Below the pieces are notes generated by a model. That model ran no database searches. It saw nothing but the letters and a program-made list of their open reading frames with translations, and was not told where the DNA came from. Positions 26,664-33,971 of a stretch of 64,000 nucleotides of DNA are shown piece after piece. Both the position numbers and the translations under genes were made by a program. The DNA lies in assembly GCF_028826155.1 (NCBI RefSeq), contig NZ_JAQGPN010000001.1:3849501-3913500 (forward strand), read 5' to 3'. Every line of letters starts with the position of its first letter. Position 1 is the stretch's first letter. This DNA comes from Mesorhizobium shangrilense. GTDB taxonomy: Bacteria; Pseudomonadota; Alphaproteobacteria; Rhizobiales; Rhizobiaceae.

Positions 26664-27553
26664 CACGGAACCAGTGGCCCGCCGTCGAAGACGAGTCCGT
26701 CCGTCACATAGGCGTAGGCTGAATCATTGCCCGGCAGGTGCGGAAAGCCGCGAAAGTTGTCGCGGTTTGCGAACTTGGCCCTGCATGCGGCGAACGTCTT
26801 GTCGCAACCAGCCACAACGTTGAACGTGTCGCCGACTGTGGCCTCCCCTCCTTCGACCGGCAGTAGGAACATCAGCGCCTGCTCACCCTGGGTGCGGTGG
26901 TCGACGACCCGATCGCTGCGGCCGCTGCGCGCCCCGCTGGTCCAGGTCAGGACGCCATCCGTGAACCAGTCGGCGGCAAAGCCCGCCAGCCCGGCCACCA
27001 GCCAGGCATCGGGCGCTATCTTGTCGAACACGGCGCCCGCGCCCCTAAACCCGGCCTGTCCCAGGTCGAATCCGCAACGCTGGTCGCCCAGTTCCGCATC
27101 GCAGGCGCGTGTCAGGTAGCGCGCGTTCGGCTGGTCGAGCGCATGCATCCGGCTCTTCAGTTCGGCAACGAAGCGCCCGTCGCTGCGCGTGATCCTGCCG
27201 ATGGTTGCGCGGCGGATGAGCGCGAACTCCCCGGGCATCCTCCAGTTGACCAGGAACGTCTCGACCGTGGCGTCGTCGAGCAGCCCCGCCTCGATCTCCT
27301 CGTCGACCAACCCGGCGGAAGACAGCGCGCCTTCGACGTCCACGGTATCGATGGCCAGACCGAGCGATGTCTTCGCCTCGCTCCCGGTGAAGCCTGTCGC
27401 CGGCTCGAACAGGGTGTTGTCGAACGCCAGCGGCACGTCGTGATCTGTATAGCCAGACGCCTCTCCGTCGCGCCGCGTCAGCCGCCATGCATGGCAGACG
27501 GTCGTGCAATCGCGCGCCAGATGCGTCCTGAGGCTTTCCGGATAGGTAGTCAC
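26663..27553 (-). CDS. GTA gp13: DUF2163 tail hub protein
   Basis: This is a 296-residue DUF2163 protein. It has the N-terminal RDCTTVCHAWRLTRRDG, a family landmark, and cysteines in RACDAELGDQRCG and CDKTFAACRAKF. In the RcGTA structure gp13 is a hub protein of the baseplate, with cysteine-rich sites that can hold a metal cluster. It overlaps gp12 by 4 bp (ATGA) and gp14 by one base. Confidence 0.9.
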   Translation of the reverse strand: MTTYPESLRTHLARDCTTVCHAWRLTRRDGEASGYTDHDVPLAFDNTLFEPATGFTGSEAKTSLGLAIDTVDVEGALSSAGLVDEEIEAGLLDDATVETFLVNWRMPGEFALIRRATIGRITRSDGRFVAELKSRMHALDQPNARYLTRACDAELGDQRCGFDLGQAGFRGAGAVFDKIAPDAWLVAGLAGFAADWFTDGVLTWTSGARSGRSDRVVDHRTQGEQALMFLLPVEGGEATVGDTFNVVAGCDKTFAACRAKFANRDNFRGFPHLPGNDSAYAYVTDGLVFDGGPLVP

Positions 27554-28197
27554 GGCTGCAGCACCTCGATCAGCGGAATGGTTGGAATCTGCCCCGCGCG
27601 GAAGGACGTCAGGCTGACGGACATGCGCTCGGCGTCGAAGCGCACCGGAACGTCGTAGTGATAGCCTGCCGTCACTGCCGCGCCTGTTGCAGGCGCCGCT
27701 GCGAACACGATCTCACCGGTCGCGTCATCGAAGGAGAAATCCGCCCCTTGCCCCTTCTCAGCGCCGGCGACGGCGATGCGCAAACCGGACAGCAGCGGCT
27801 TGCGGATCGGCCGCCGGTAGGCGTCCGCGCCCGAGCCATAGGTCTTCACCAGCGCGAACCGGATGCGCGTCCCATCGCCCGTGCCGAGCACCTGGTCCGC
27901 AGGCGCTGGCGTTTCCTCCGGGCGGCAGGACCGATTGTCGAACGGGTCACGGAAGCGGAAGGCGTGGAACGAGCCCCGGCGCGCCTCGAAAAACGCAAGG
28001 ATGTCATAGAGATTCTGGATCGACTTCACGCCCGTCCCCGCATCGTAGGTCCGCCGCGAGTGCGCAGTTCGGAGGTTTCGCCGCTCGCGCCCAGACGTCA
28101 TGAGCACGATCTCGTTGCGCCGCTCCGGCCCACCGGTCGCTCCGAAGGAGACTGCGGTCGGAAACAGCACGTCATGGAAGCTGGAAAGTTCGGTCAC
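27550..28197 (-). CDS. GTA gp12: distal tail protein (DUF2460)
   Basis: This is a 215-residue DUF2460 protein. The family core is visible: FPTAVSFGATGGPERRNEIV at the N-terminus, then SIQNLYDILAFFEARRGSFH and FRFRDPFD. It forms the distal tail ring joining the tube to the hub. It overlaps gp13 by 4 bp. It is separated from gp11 by a G-tract inverted repeat rather than by the tight spacing seen elsewhere in the cluster. Confidence 0.92.
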   Translation of the reverse strand: MTELSSFHDVLFPTAVSFGATGGPERRNEIVLMTSGRERRNLRTAHSRRTYDAGTGVKSIQNLYDILAFFEARRGSFHAFRFRDPFDNRSCRPEETPAPADQVLGTGDGTRIRFALVKTYGSGADAYRRPIRKPLLSGLRIAVAGAEKGQGADFSFDDATGEIVFAAAPATGAAVTAGYHYDVPVRFDAERMSVSLTSFRAGQIPTIPLIEVLQP

Positions 28198-28230
28198 CGC
28201 ACCTCTCCGCGTGGTCCGTCAAGTCCAAGA

Positions 28231-28342
28231 AAGGGGAGTAGGGGATTAGGGGAATAGGGGATTGAGGTGGGCCAGGAGTAAACTCGGAGTGGGCACCATA
28301 GCCCCTTTCCTACTCCCCTACTCCCCTATTCCCCTATTCCCC
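28231..28342. repeat. G-tract/C-tract inverted repeat between gp12 and gp11
   Basis: The left arm has four GGGG tracts (28233-28236, 28241-28244, 28249-28252, 28257-28260) spaced by four bases. The right arm has five CCCC tracts from 28302 to 28342, mostly spaced by four bases of A/T-rich sequence (TAxT). The arms are complementary and could form a long hairpin. Either strand could also form a four-layer G-quadruplex. The right arm runs into the gp11 stop codon (28342-28344). Confidence 0.75.
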
Positions 28343-28914
28343 TAAATCCTCCTCGCCCCCTGCGAGACCGCCCTCGCCAGCATCCCCGTCACCTGCGCCT
28401 CCGACTTGCGGAACGACGCGGCATCGGTCGCCGTCACGTTGAAAACCACGTTGACGCCGACGCCGCCGCTCGCGGCCACACCCAGCCTGCCGTCCGCACC
28501 CCGCTGCAACGGCAGGATCGCCTCGGGCCCAGCCTCCCCCATCACACCGAGGTTGCGGCCCAGCGGAAAATAGCTCGGCGCGGAGACGACGCCCCCGCCG
28601 GCGAAGGGCACGACATGGCCGGGCACGCCGCCCCTTGCGAAGGGCAAGGCTCCGGCCATGCTGCCGACCAGCCCGGACAACAGGGAGCCCGCCAGCGATT
28701 GAAGCGGCTTCAGCCCTTGCTCCAGCGCCATGCCGGCAAGGTTGAGCCCGATGCGCCTCAAAACATCCTCGAGGCTGCGGCCGCTAACCGCCGCACTCTT
28801 CAGCGCGCCGCCTAGCTGCGTCCCAAAACTCTGCGACAGGCGCTCCAGATTCTGAAGCGCCGCCACGAACGGCTCAGTATCGGCGTGCACGCCTATGCGA
28901 ATTTCCCCAGCCAT
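28342..28914 (-). CDS. GTA gp11: short tail tape measure protein
   Basis: This is a 190-residue protein with MAGEIRIGVHADTEPFVAAL at the N-terminus. A hydrophobic Gly/Ala-rich segment (LAGSLLSGLVGSMAGALPFA) follows, then the phage-tail-measure ending (MGEAGPEAILPLQRGADGRLG). GTA tape measures are about 190-220 residues, matching a short tail. Its start lies inside the 3' end of the chaperone gene (41-bp overlap). Confidence 0.9.
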   Translation of the reverse strand: MAGEIRIGVHADTEPFVAALQNLERLSQSFGTQLGGALKSAAVSGRSLEDVLRRIGLNLAGMALEQGLKPLQSLAGSLLSGLVGSMAGALPFARGGVPGHVVPFAGGGVVSAPSYFPLGRNLGVMGEAGPEAILPLQRGADGRLGVAASGGVGVNVVFNVTATDAASFRKSEAQVTGMLARAVSQGARRI

Positions 28915-29089
28915 GATCCTTGTTCCTCTCGTCGGGAAACGCCGCCATCAGCGCTGCGAGATCGCGGCTCGACGGAGGCGATCCGCGCCTCGGCGCGACC
29001 GCTCCCACGGCACGCTCGAACTCGCGCGGCGTCATTGCCCAAAAATCCCGTGGCGAAAGCCGCAACACGCCGAAGCCGATCGCCATCAC
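28874..29089 (-). CDS. GTA tail assembly chaperone (TIGR02216-type), N-terminus apparently shifted
   Basis: This is a 71-residue protein from GTG 29089 (or ATG 29086) with the family core GFGVLRLSPRDFWAMTPRE. Upstream in the same frame AFPWDEV is encoded, a typical N-terminus, but no start codon precedes it in frame. An ATG at 29121 reads MAEP and then goes out of frame. The spacing 29121 to 29086 is one base short of a multiple of three, so a single-base loss near 29108-29112 is likely, or translation now begins internally. Confidence 0.75.
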   Translation of the reverse strand: MMAIGFGVLRLSPRDFWAMTPREFERAVGAVAPRRGSPPSSRDLAALMAAFPDERNKDHGWGNSHRRARRY

Positions 29090-29130
29090 CTCGTCCCAAG
29101 GGAAAGCATCGGTTCCGCCATGTGCGGCAG

Positions 29131-29472
29131 CTAAGGGTTTTGTCCCCCCTCGCCGGCCTGCGCCGCGCCAAAAGTCACCGTCAGCAGCTCCGCGACGATG
29201 GCGGCGAAGCCCGCCGCACCGTTTTCGACCTGCATGCGGCCCACCGCATCATCCGAAATGTCGTTGCCGCCGCCGCGCAGGCCCGCGCCGACAACCCGCA
29301 TCAGGTCGATTGCCGAGAGCTTTCCGGTTGCGAAGCGCCGCGCGAGCGCCGCCAGATCGTCCGCCGCGTAGGCGGCCTCAAGCTCCGCCAGCGCGCCCAG
29401 CGTCAGGCACAACCGGTATTCCTGGCCATCGAGCACGGCCCCGACCTCCCCGCGTCGCCGGTTCGCCGTCAT
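29131..29472 (-). CDS. GTA gp10: gene transfer agent family tail chaperone
   Basis: This is a 113-residue protein of the gene transfer agent family (tail assembly chaperone type). It has RRRGEVGAVLDGQEYRLCLT, then LGALAELEAAYAADDLAALA and the C-terminal AIVAELLTVTFG. It overlaps gp9 by 4 bp. With the next gene it probably forms the chaperone pair that guides tape-measure assembly. Confidence 0.85.
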   Translation of the reverse strand: MTANRRRGEVGAVLDGQEYRLCLTLGALAELEAAYAADDLAALARRFATGKLSAIDLMRVVGAGLRGGGNDISDDAVGRMQVENGAAGFAAIVAELLTVTFGAAQAGEGGQNP

Positions 29473-29885
29473 GGCGCCACCGAGAAGCTCAGCGCGCCGG
29501 CCGATTCCAGCGCCATCTCGAAGGTGACCTCGCTGTCGTGACTGCCGCCATACTCCAGCGAAGCAATCTGGAATGGGCCCTCGATCGTGCCGAAGGACGG
29601 CACCACCACCTGCCAGCTGGCGATCTCGCCGGCGAAGAACCGCGCACGGATAGACGCATCGGATTGCTGGTCCTTAAAGATGCCCGATCCGCTGACCGAA
29701 GCGCGCTGGACGCCGCTGCCCGCGAGCAGTTCGCGCCACCTTCCGGCGGATTCGGAATCCGTGATGTCGACCGTCTCGCTGTTGAAGGCGACACGCTTCG
29801 AGCGCAGCCCCGCCACGGTGACATAGCTTCCCGACCCGTCTCCATCGATCTTGAGGAGAAGGTCCTTACCCTTCTGTGCGACCAT
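29469..29885 (-). CDS. GTA gp9: major tail tube protein (TP901-1 family)
   Basis: This is a 138-residue tail tube subunit. It shows KGKDLLLKIDGDG at the N-terminus, VAGLRSKRVAFNSETVDITDSES and GSGIFKDQQSD, all typical of TP901-1-type tube proteins. It is separated from gp8 by 92 bp. This is the tail component needed in the most copies. Confidence 0.9.
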   Translation of the reverse strand: MVAQKGKDLLLKIDGDGSGSYVTVAGLRSKRVAFNSETVDITDSESAGRWRELLAGSGVQRASVSGSGIFKDQQSDASIRARFFAGEIASWQVVVPSFGTIEGPFQIASLEYGGSHDSEVTFEMALESAGALSFSVAP

Positions 29886-29977
29886 GAGGGTTCCCTTGCG
29901 TGAAATTGGTCTTTTGGCGCTCAGGCGGCGCAGGCCGAGCGACCAGGATGATTGCCCTTACGGTTGGGCGGTGGGCT

Positions 29978-30388
29978 CTACTCCGACCCTTCCGTCACAG
30001 CCCGGAACCTGAGCAGCCCGTGATAGAGCAGCAGGTCCTCGTCGTGCCGCGCTTCGGCGAACTCGAGCCGGCAATTCACGAGCGCCTGCGATTCCAGCGT
30101 CAGCGGCCGGTCGTGCAGCAGGCCCTGCGCAAGTTCCATGATGTCCAGCGTCTCCTTGCGGCCCTTCGCCTTCGACCAGACGTGGAGCGTGAACAGTTGC
30201 TCCGTGCCGATCTCCGTGCCCGTGCTCCAGTCGTAGATGCTGGTGCGGCCAAAGGTGAGGTAGGGAAAGACGACGTTCGGCGGCGCGTGATCGTAGATCT
30301 TTGCGCCCTCCAGGAGAGCGATCAGCGTCGCGTCGCCTTTCAGCGCATCGAAAATCGCTTTCTGGAGTTCACTCGCCGCCGCGGTCAT
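29978..30388 (-). CDS. GTA gp8: tail terminator (DUF3168)
   Basis: This is a 136-residue DUF3168 protein. ATG 30388 is chosen because the family fold starts at ELQKAIFDALKGDATL; the upstream open frame is read-through of the small gene before it. Core motifs are IYDHAPPNVVFPYLTFGR and HVWSKAKGRKETLDIM. It caps the tail at the head-tail junction. It overlaps the upstream small gene by 20 bp. Confidence 0.88.
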   Translation of the reverse strand: MTAAASELQKAIFDALKGDATLIALLEGAKIYDHAPPNVVFPYLTFGRTSIYDWSTGTEIGTEQLFTLHVWSKAKGRKETLDIMELAQGLLHDRPLTLESQALVNCRLEFAEARHDEDLLLYHGLLRFRAVTEGSE

Positions 30389-30554
30389 TGCCTTCCTCCC
30401 CGAGCCGCACGGATTGTAGCTGAATTTCCCGCCGCGTGCCGAGCCGGCTTCTGCGGTCGAGATAGGCCCGCTCGCCATCTTCCGCGACTTCATGCGCCGC
30501 TCGGCGCAAGGCGCGGATCATGCCGTCCAACGTCAGGCGAACAGTAAGATTCAT
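30369..30554 (-). CDS. Small GTA-cluster protein of unknown function
   Basis: This 61-residue ORF begins MNLTVRLTLDGMIRALRRAA and ends in a charged tail (EEGNDRGGE). Its ATG overlaps the gp7 stop by 4 bp (ATGA) and its end overlaps gp8. That chained layout strongly suggests it is translated. I do not recognise a family; it may be a minor connector or assembly factor. Confidence 0.6.
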   Translation of the reverse strand: MNLTVRLTLDGMIRALRRAAHEVAEDGERAYLDRRSRLGTRREIQLQSVRLGEEGNDRGGE

Positions 30555-30886
30555 AGCCCCACCTCGCGTGTACGGCAGACAAGATAGCGCCCGCTCTCGT
30601 CGGGATCGTGACCCGTCAGGATGGCGAACACGCGGCCGCACTTGCGGAAACGCATTCCGCTGGCCAGGCCGTCCCGCGCCCGCAGCGTGATGCGATGGGT
30701 GACCGTCTCCAGCGTCTGGTCGGCCCCGAAAACGCTGGTTGCGCTCACCGGCTCGACCAGCGCGAACACGGTCGCCGCCTCGCTCCAGCTCTCGGTATGG
30801 CCGCCCTGCCCGTCGGGCGCGAGCGTGGCTTCCTCCAGCACCAGTTCGGTGCGCAGCAGGCCCGGATCGAGGAACGCCATCCGCAT
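30551..30886 (-). CDS. GTA gp7: head closure/head-tail adaptor protein
   Basis: This is a 111-residue protein. It carries LRTELVLEEATLAPDGQGGHTESWSE, then VTHRITLRARDGLASGMRF and a final GHDPDESGRYLVCRTREV, the layout of phage head-tail joining proteins. Its ATG abuts the gp6 stop (30887-30889). Confidence 0.88.
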   Translation of the reverse strand: MRMAFLDPGLLRTELVLEEATLAPDGQGGHTESWSEAATVFALVEPVSATSVFGADQTLETVTHRITLRARDGLASGMRFRKCGRVFAILTGHDPDESGRYLVCRTREVGL

Positions 30887-31456
30887 TCAGAGCCTCCGCG
30901 TCCGATAGCCGGAGATCATGCGCTCGTAGCCGACCGGAAACGACACCGGCTGATCGCCCGGACCGAAGGTCCCGCGGAATTCGAACCAGTGCGCGACGAG
31001 CAGCAGGATCGTCCGCTTGAGCAGATCGGGCACGTCAGGACCCGACTCGCCGAAGCCGGCGGAAAAGTCGACCTCGATACCGTTCATCGCGCGCAGCGGA
31101 GCGGTGTCGGCCTCGAGGTGGAGTCGGGCCGGCCGCGACAACCCGTCGAACTGATAGGTGCCGGGATCGACGAGGCTCGCCTCGCCATCCGGGCCGTAAG
31201 CGGTGACTGACAGGATCGCCTTCACCGGATGTTTGGTGATCGCAGCACAGCCGCTCCGGGGCCATCGGTCGAGGACCAGCCGCCATGTCTGGTCGATCAG
31301 CGCCAACCCGGTCGATCTCTCGACCTCGTCTCGGGCCGCGCGGATCAGGCCGGAAACCAGCCCATCCTCGCTGTCGTGGTCGAGCCTCAGATGCGCCTTG
31401 GCCTCGGCCAGCGTCACCGGTTCGACCGCGGGCTCAACGGTTCGGAAAAGCGTCAT
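30887..31456 (-). CDS. GTA gp6: head-tail connector protein
   Basis: This is a 189-residue connector. ATG 31456 begins MTLFRTVEPAVEPVTLAEAK, the family start. VTLAEAKAHLRLD and LIRAARDEVERSTGLALIDQTW are diagnostic. It forms the ring under the portal. The preceding 122 bp after the capsid gene hold a strong hairpin. Confidence 0.9.
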   Translation of the reverse strand: MTLFRTVEPAVEPVTLAEAKAHLRLDHDSEDGLVSGLIRAARDEVERSTGLALIDQTWRLVLDRWPRSGCAAITKHPVKAILSVTAYGPDGEASLVDPGTYQFDGLSRPARLHLEADTAPLRAMNGIEVDFSAGFGESGPDVPDLLKRTILLLVAHWFEFRGTFGPGDQPVSFPVGYERMISGYRTRRL

Positions 31457-31486
31457 GCGCACTCCTGGTGGATGATGGAAAAGGAA

Positions 31487-31515
31487 GCGGCCCCGGCAGT
31501 GTGAGCCGGGGCCGC
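31487..31515 (-). terminator. Strong GC hairpin between capsid and gp6 genes
   Basis: GCGGCCCCGGC (31487-31497), a 7-base loop, then GCCGGGGCCGC (31505-31515): an 11-bp perfect stem. It lies 64 bp after the capsid stop and before gp6 in transcript order. No U-run follows. It probably lowers read-through or protects the upstream capsid mRNA, which would favour capsid over connector synthesis. Confidence 0.6.
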
Positions 31516-31578
31516 CACGGCAGCGTGGGCCGGGAGGAAGCGGGCGCTGCCGATCAGTGAGCGGTTCGCCCCGGTTTC

Positions 31579-32832
31579 TTATGCGGTTCCGAATTTCAAC
31601 AGCTTGATCGCGTCGAAATCCTGGACGCCACCGCCGACGCGCTTGGTCGTGTAGAACAGCACGTAGGGCTTGGCGGAGTACGGGTCGCGCAGCACGCGGA
31701 TGCCGGTACGGTCGACGATCAGGTAGCCGCGGGAGAAGTCGCCGAAGGCGATGGCGGTGGCGTCGGTGGCGATGTCCGGCATGTCCTCCGCTTCGACCAG
31801 CGGAAAGCCCATCAGCATGGCGCGGCTGCCGGGTGCGGCAGGGGGCTGCCAGAGGTAGTTGCCGTCGGCGTCCTTGAACTTGCGGATCGCCGCCTGCGTC
31901 TTCCTGTTCATCACCCAGTTGGCGGCCTGGCGGTAGCCGGCCTTCAGCGCATAGACCGTGTCGATCAGCTTGTCGGCCGGATTGCTGGCGGCAAAGGCGC
32001 CGGCGACGCCGGTGGCGATGTATCCGATGTCGCCCCAGGTCCAGCTCGCCTCCGCCACGACGTCGTAGTTGAGGAAGCCGCGCGGCTTGTTGACGCCGTC
32101 GCCCTTGACGAAGGCCGCGCCTTCCTGTTCGGCGAACGCCACCTCCACCTCGCTCGACAGCCACTGGTCGAGGTCGACGATGGAATCCTCCAGCAGCGTC
32201 GCGGTCGCCGCCGGCATGGCGTAGAGTTCCATGGTCGGGAACGAGAGTTCGGCCAGCGTCGGCGTATTGGTCTGCGGACGCGACGCCGTCTCGGCCACCC
32301 AGCCGGTGGCCGGTCCGGTGAGGGCGAAAGGCTTCTTCAGCACAGCCGCCGAGACCTGGCGCACCGAAGCGATCGAACGGATCGGCGACAGCGTGGAGAG
32401 CCGCTTGCCTATCTCGGCCTCGGTCTCCTCCGGCGCCAGATAGCCGCCGTCCTGGCCCGAGCCGTAGGACATCGCCTTGGTATCGAGCGCCCTCAGCTGC
32501 CTGTCGTCGCCGCTTCGCACATAGGCCTCGAAGGCCTGCTTGTGCTCACTCGGCATCGCCTGCGCGACACGGCCGAGACCGGGCCGCAGCTTCTTCAGTG
32601 TCAGCTGGTCGATCGCCCGCTTCTGCTCGTCCAGCGCACGTGAAATGCGGTCCACCTTCTCGGTCGTCACCACGTCGGCCGACTTGGCCTCGATCTCGGC
32701 CAGGCGTCGGTCGTTGTCCTCCTTGAACGTCTCGAATGTCGCCATGAACTCGTGGAAGGCGTCCTGTACCTCGCTGCTGGCGGACGTCGACTTCACCTCG
32801 GGAGCGACCTTCAAACTCGCTTCTGTCATCAA
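31579..32832 (-). CDS. GTA gp5: HK97-type major capsid protein
   Basis: This is a 417-residue capsid precursor. An N-terminal coiled-coil scaffold region (about 20-105, with AIDQLTLKKLRPG) is followed by the HK97 fold. Fold landmarks are GGYLAPEETEAEIGKRL, VAETASRPQTNTPTL and AEQEGAAFVKGDGVNKPRGFL. The end TKRVGGGVQDFDAIKLLKF is typical. It overlaps gp4 by 4 bp. The prohead protease should remove the N-terminal scaffold. Confidence 0.95.
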   Translation of the reverse strand: MMTEASLKVAPEVKSTSASSEVQDAFHEFMATFETFKEDNDRRLAEIEAKSADVVTTEKVDRISRALDEQKRAIDQLTLKKLRPGLGRVAQAMPSEHKQAFEAYVRSGDDRQLRALDTKAMSYGSGQDGGYLAPEETEAEIGKRLSTLSPIRSIASVRQVSAAVLKKPFALTGPATGWVAETASRPQTNTPTLAELSFPTMELYAMPAATATLLEDSIVDLDQWLSSEVEVAFAEQEGAAFVKGDGVNKPRGFLNYDVVAEASWTWGDIGYIATGVAGAFAASNPADKLIDTVYALKAGYRQAANWVMNRKTQAAIRKFKDADGNYLWQPPAAPGSRAMLMGFPLVEAEDMPDIATDATAIAFGDFSRGYLIVDRTGIRVLRDPYSAKPYVLFYTTKRVGGGVQDFDAIKLLKFGTA

Positions 32833-33515
32833 CGGAGATCCTTCTGCTGCATCAGGCGCGTCGCCGCGCGGATGGCGCCGGCAAGATCGCCGGCACGTTT
32901 GGCTGCGGCGTCCCGCTCGCGGATCAAGGTCGCGAAGCCCCGGGCGATCACCGTGCGGGCATCGCTTCGCCTCAGGCCCGCATCCCGCGTCAGCCAGCGT
33001 TCGAATTCGCGGACGGTCGGCAACCGCCCCTTCACCTGTGCAATGCGCGCTTCGGGCAGCATCGGGAACGTCACCACCGAAATCTCCCAGAGATCGGCCT
33101 CCAGGATTCTCCGCACGCCCTTCGCTGCATCGGCTCTGGCGCGCACGGTGCGGAAGCCGATGGACAGGCCGTCCAGCGCCCTGCCGCGCATCAGCGACAG
33201 GACCTCGCGGGCGCGCACGACCTCCTTGGCCAGCTTTCCCCGCACGAACAGGCCGCGCGCGTCCTCGCGGATCTCGGCCCAGGCACCGATCGGTTCGTTC
33301 GGGTCGTGCTGGAAGAGCATGCGGATGCCGGCCGCCCCGCGCCGCTTCAGCGACTGTGCGAAGGCGCCGCGCTCCACCACGTCGTTGGCGAGGTCCACCT
33401 TGCCGAACAGGCTGGCATAGCCCGAGAAAGAGCCGTCCTCGTCGACCTCGTTCAGTCCGAGTTCGGCATATTTGCGCTCGACCGGCATGTCTGTTGCGTC
33501 ACCGCCCATGTTCAT
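32829..33515 (-). CDS. GTA gp4: HK97-family prohead protease
   Basis: This is a 228-residue maturation protease. It shows FSGYASLFGKVDLANDVVERGAF, the catalytic His in MLFQHDPNEPIG and the Ser in GLSIGFRT, which is the HK97 protease pattern. The C-terminal helical region is rich in Arg. It overlaps the neighbouring membrane-protein gene by 17 bp at its start; M10 (33488) would avoid that overlap. Confidence 0.92.
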   Translation of the reverse strand: MNMGGDATDMPVERKYAELGLNEVDEDGSFSGYASLFGKVDLANDVVERGAFAQSLKRRGAAGIRMLFQHDPNEPIGAWAEIREDARGLFVRGKLAKEVVRAREVLSLMRGRALDGLSIGFRTVRARADAAKGVRRILEADLWEISVVTFPMLPEARIAQVKGRLPTVREFERWLTRDAGLRRSDARTVIARGFATLIRERDAAAKRAGDLAGAIRAATRLMQQKDLR

Positions 33516-33834
33516 CCTTCCGATAGGCCGAAAAACCGCGTTCGAAGCCGCGCATCAGGAATCCCAGCGCCCACCAGGCGCACACGCTCGCGGTCGCCGA
33601 GCCCATCATCAGGATCTCGCCGGAGCTCAGCACGTCCTCGATGCCAAGCTCCTTGGCGATCTTCACGCCTGCCGCGCCGCCGAAGACAAGTCCCGAGACG
33701 ACGCCGACAGCGAAGCGCACCCCCGCCTCACGGCGGCCCTGCGGCAGGAGGTAGGCAAGCGAAATTGCGGAGCCCGCGACCGCGCCGGCTCCCTTGGCGA
33801 CCCACAGCCACGCCGCCTCGGTGATCTCGGTCAT
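33499..33834 (-). CDS. Small GTA-cluster membrane protein (DUF6107-like)
   Basis: This is a 111-residue protein from ATG 33834 (MTEITEAAWLWVAKG). Hydrophobic segments lie at about 10-28, 38-58 and 70-90. It ends in an amphipathic basic tail. Its place between portal and prohead protease matches a small membrane protein found there in Rhizobiales GTA clusters; I recall DUF6107 for it. Its role is unknown. Confidence 0.7.
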   Translation of the reverse strand: MTEITEAAWLWVAKGAGAVAGSAISLAYLLPQGRREAGVRFAVGVVSGLVFGGAAGVKIAKELGIEDVLSSGEILMMGSATASVCAWWALGFLMRGFERGFSAYRKDEHGR

Positions 33835-33860
33835 TGTGGTGAACTCCCTTGGAGGGACTA

Positions 33861-33971
33861 GGGGAGTAAGGGGAGTAGGGGAGCACACTTCGGTCGTGAG
33901 CGAAGTCAGTGGCAGGGATCAGGAGGTTTCCTGTCTAGCGCCAGCGTAGGAACGTGGTTCCGCTACTCCCC
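33861..33971. repeat. Second G-tract repeat, upstream of the membrane protein gene and into the portal 3' end
   Basis: GGGG tracts at 33861-33864, 33870-33873 and 33878-33881 share the AGGGGAGTA unit of the 28231-28342 repeat. The complementary CTACTCCCCT lies at 33963-33972 inside the portal gene 3' end. The copy may have altered the portal C-terminus. Confidence 0.6.

Noticed and set aside
28231-28342. Possible CRISPR array
   Set aside because: The repeats are 8-base G or C tract units with no spacers of uniform length and no cas genes nearby.
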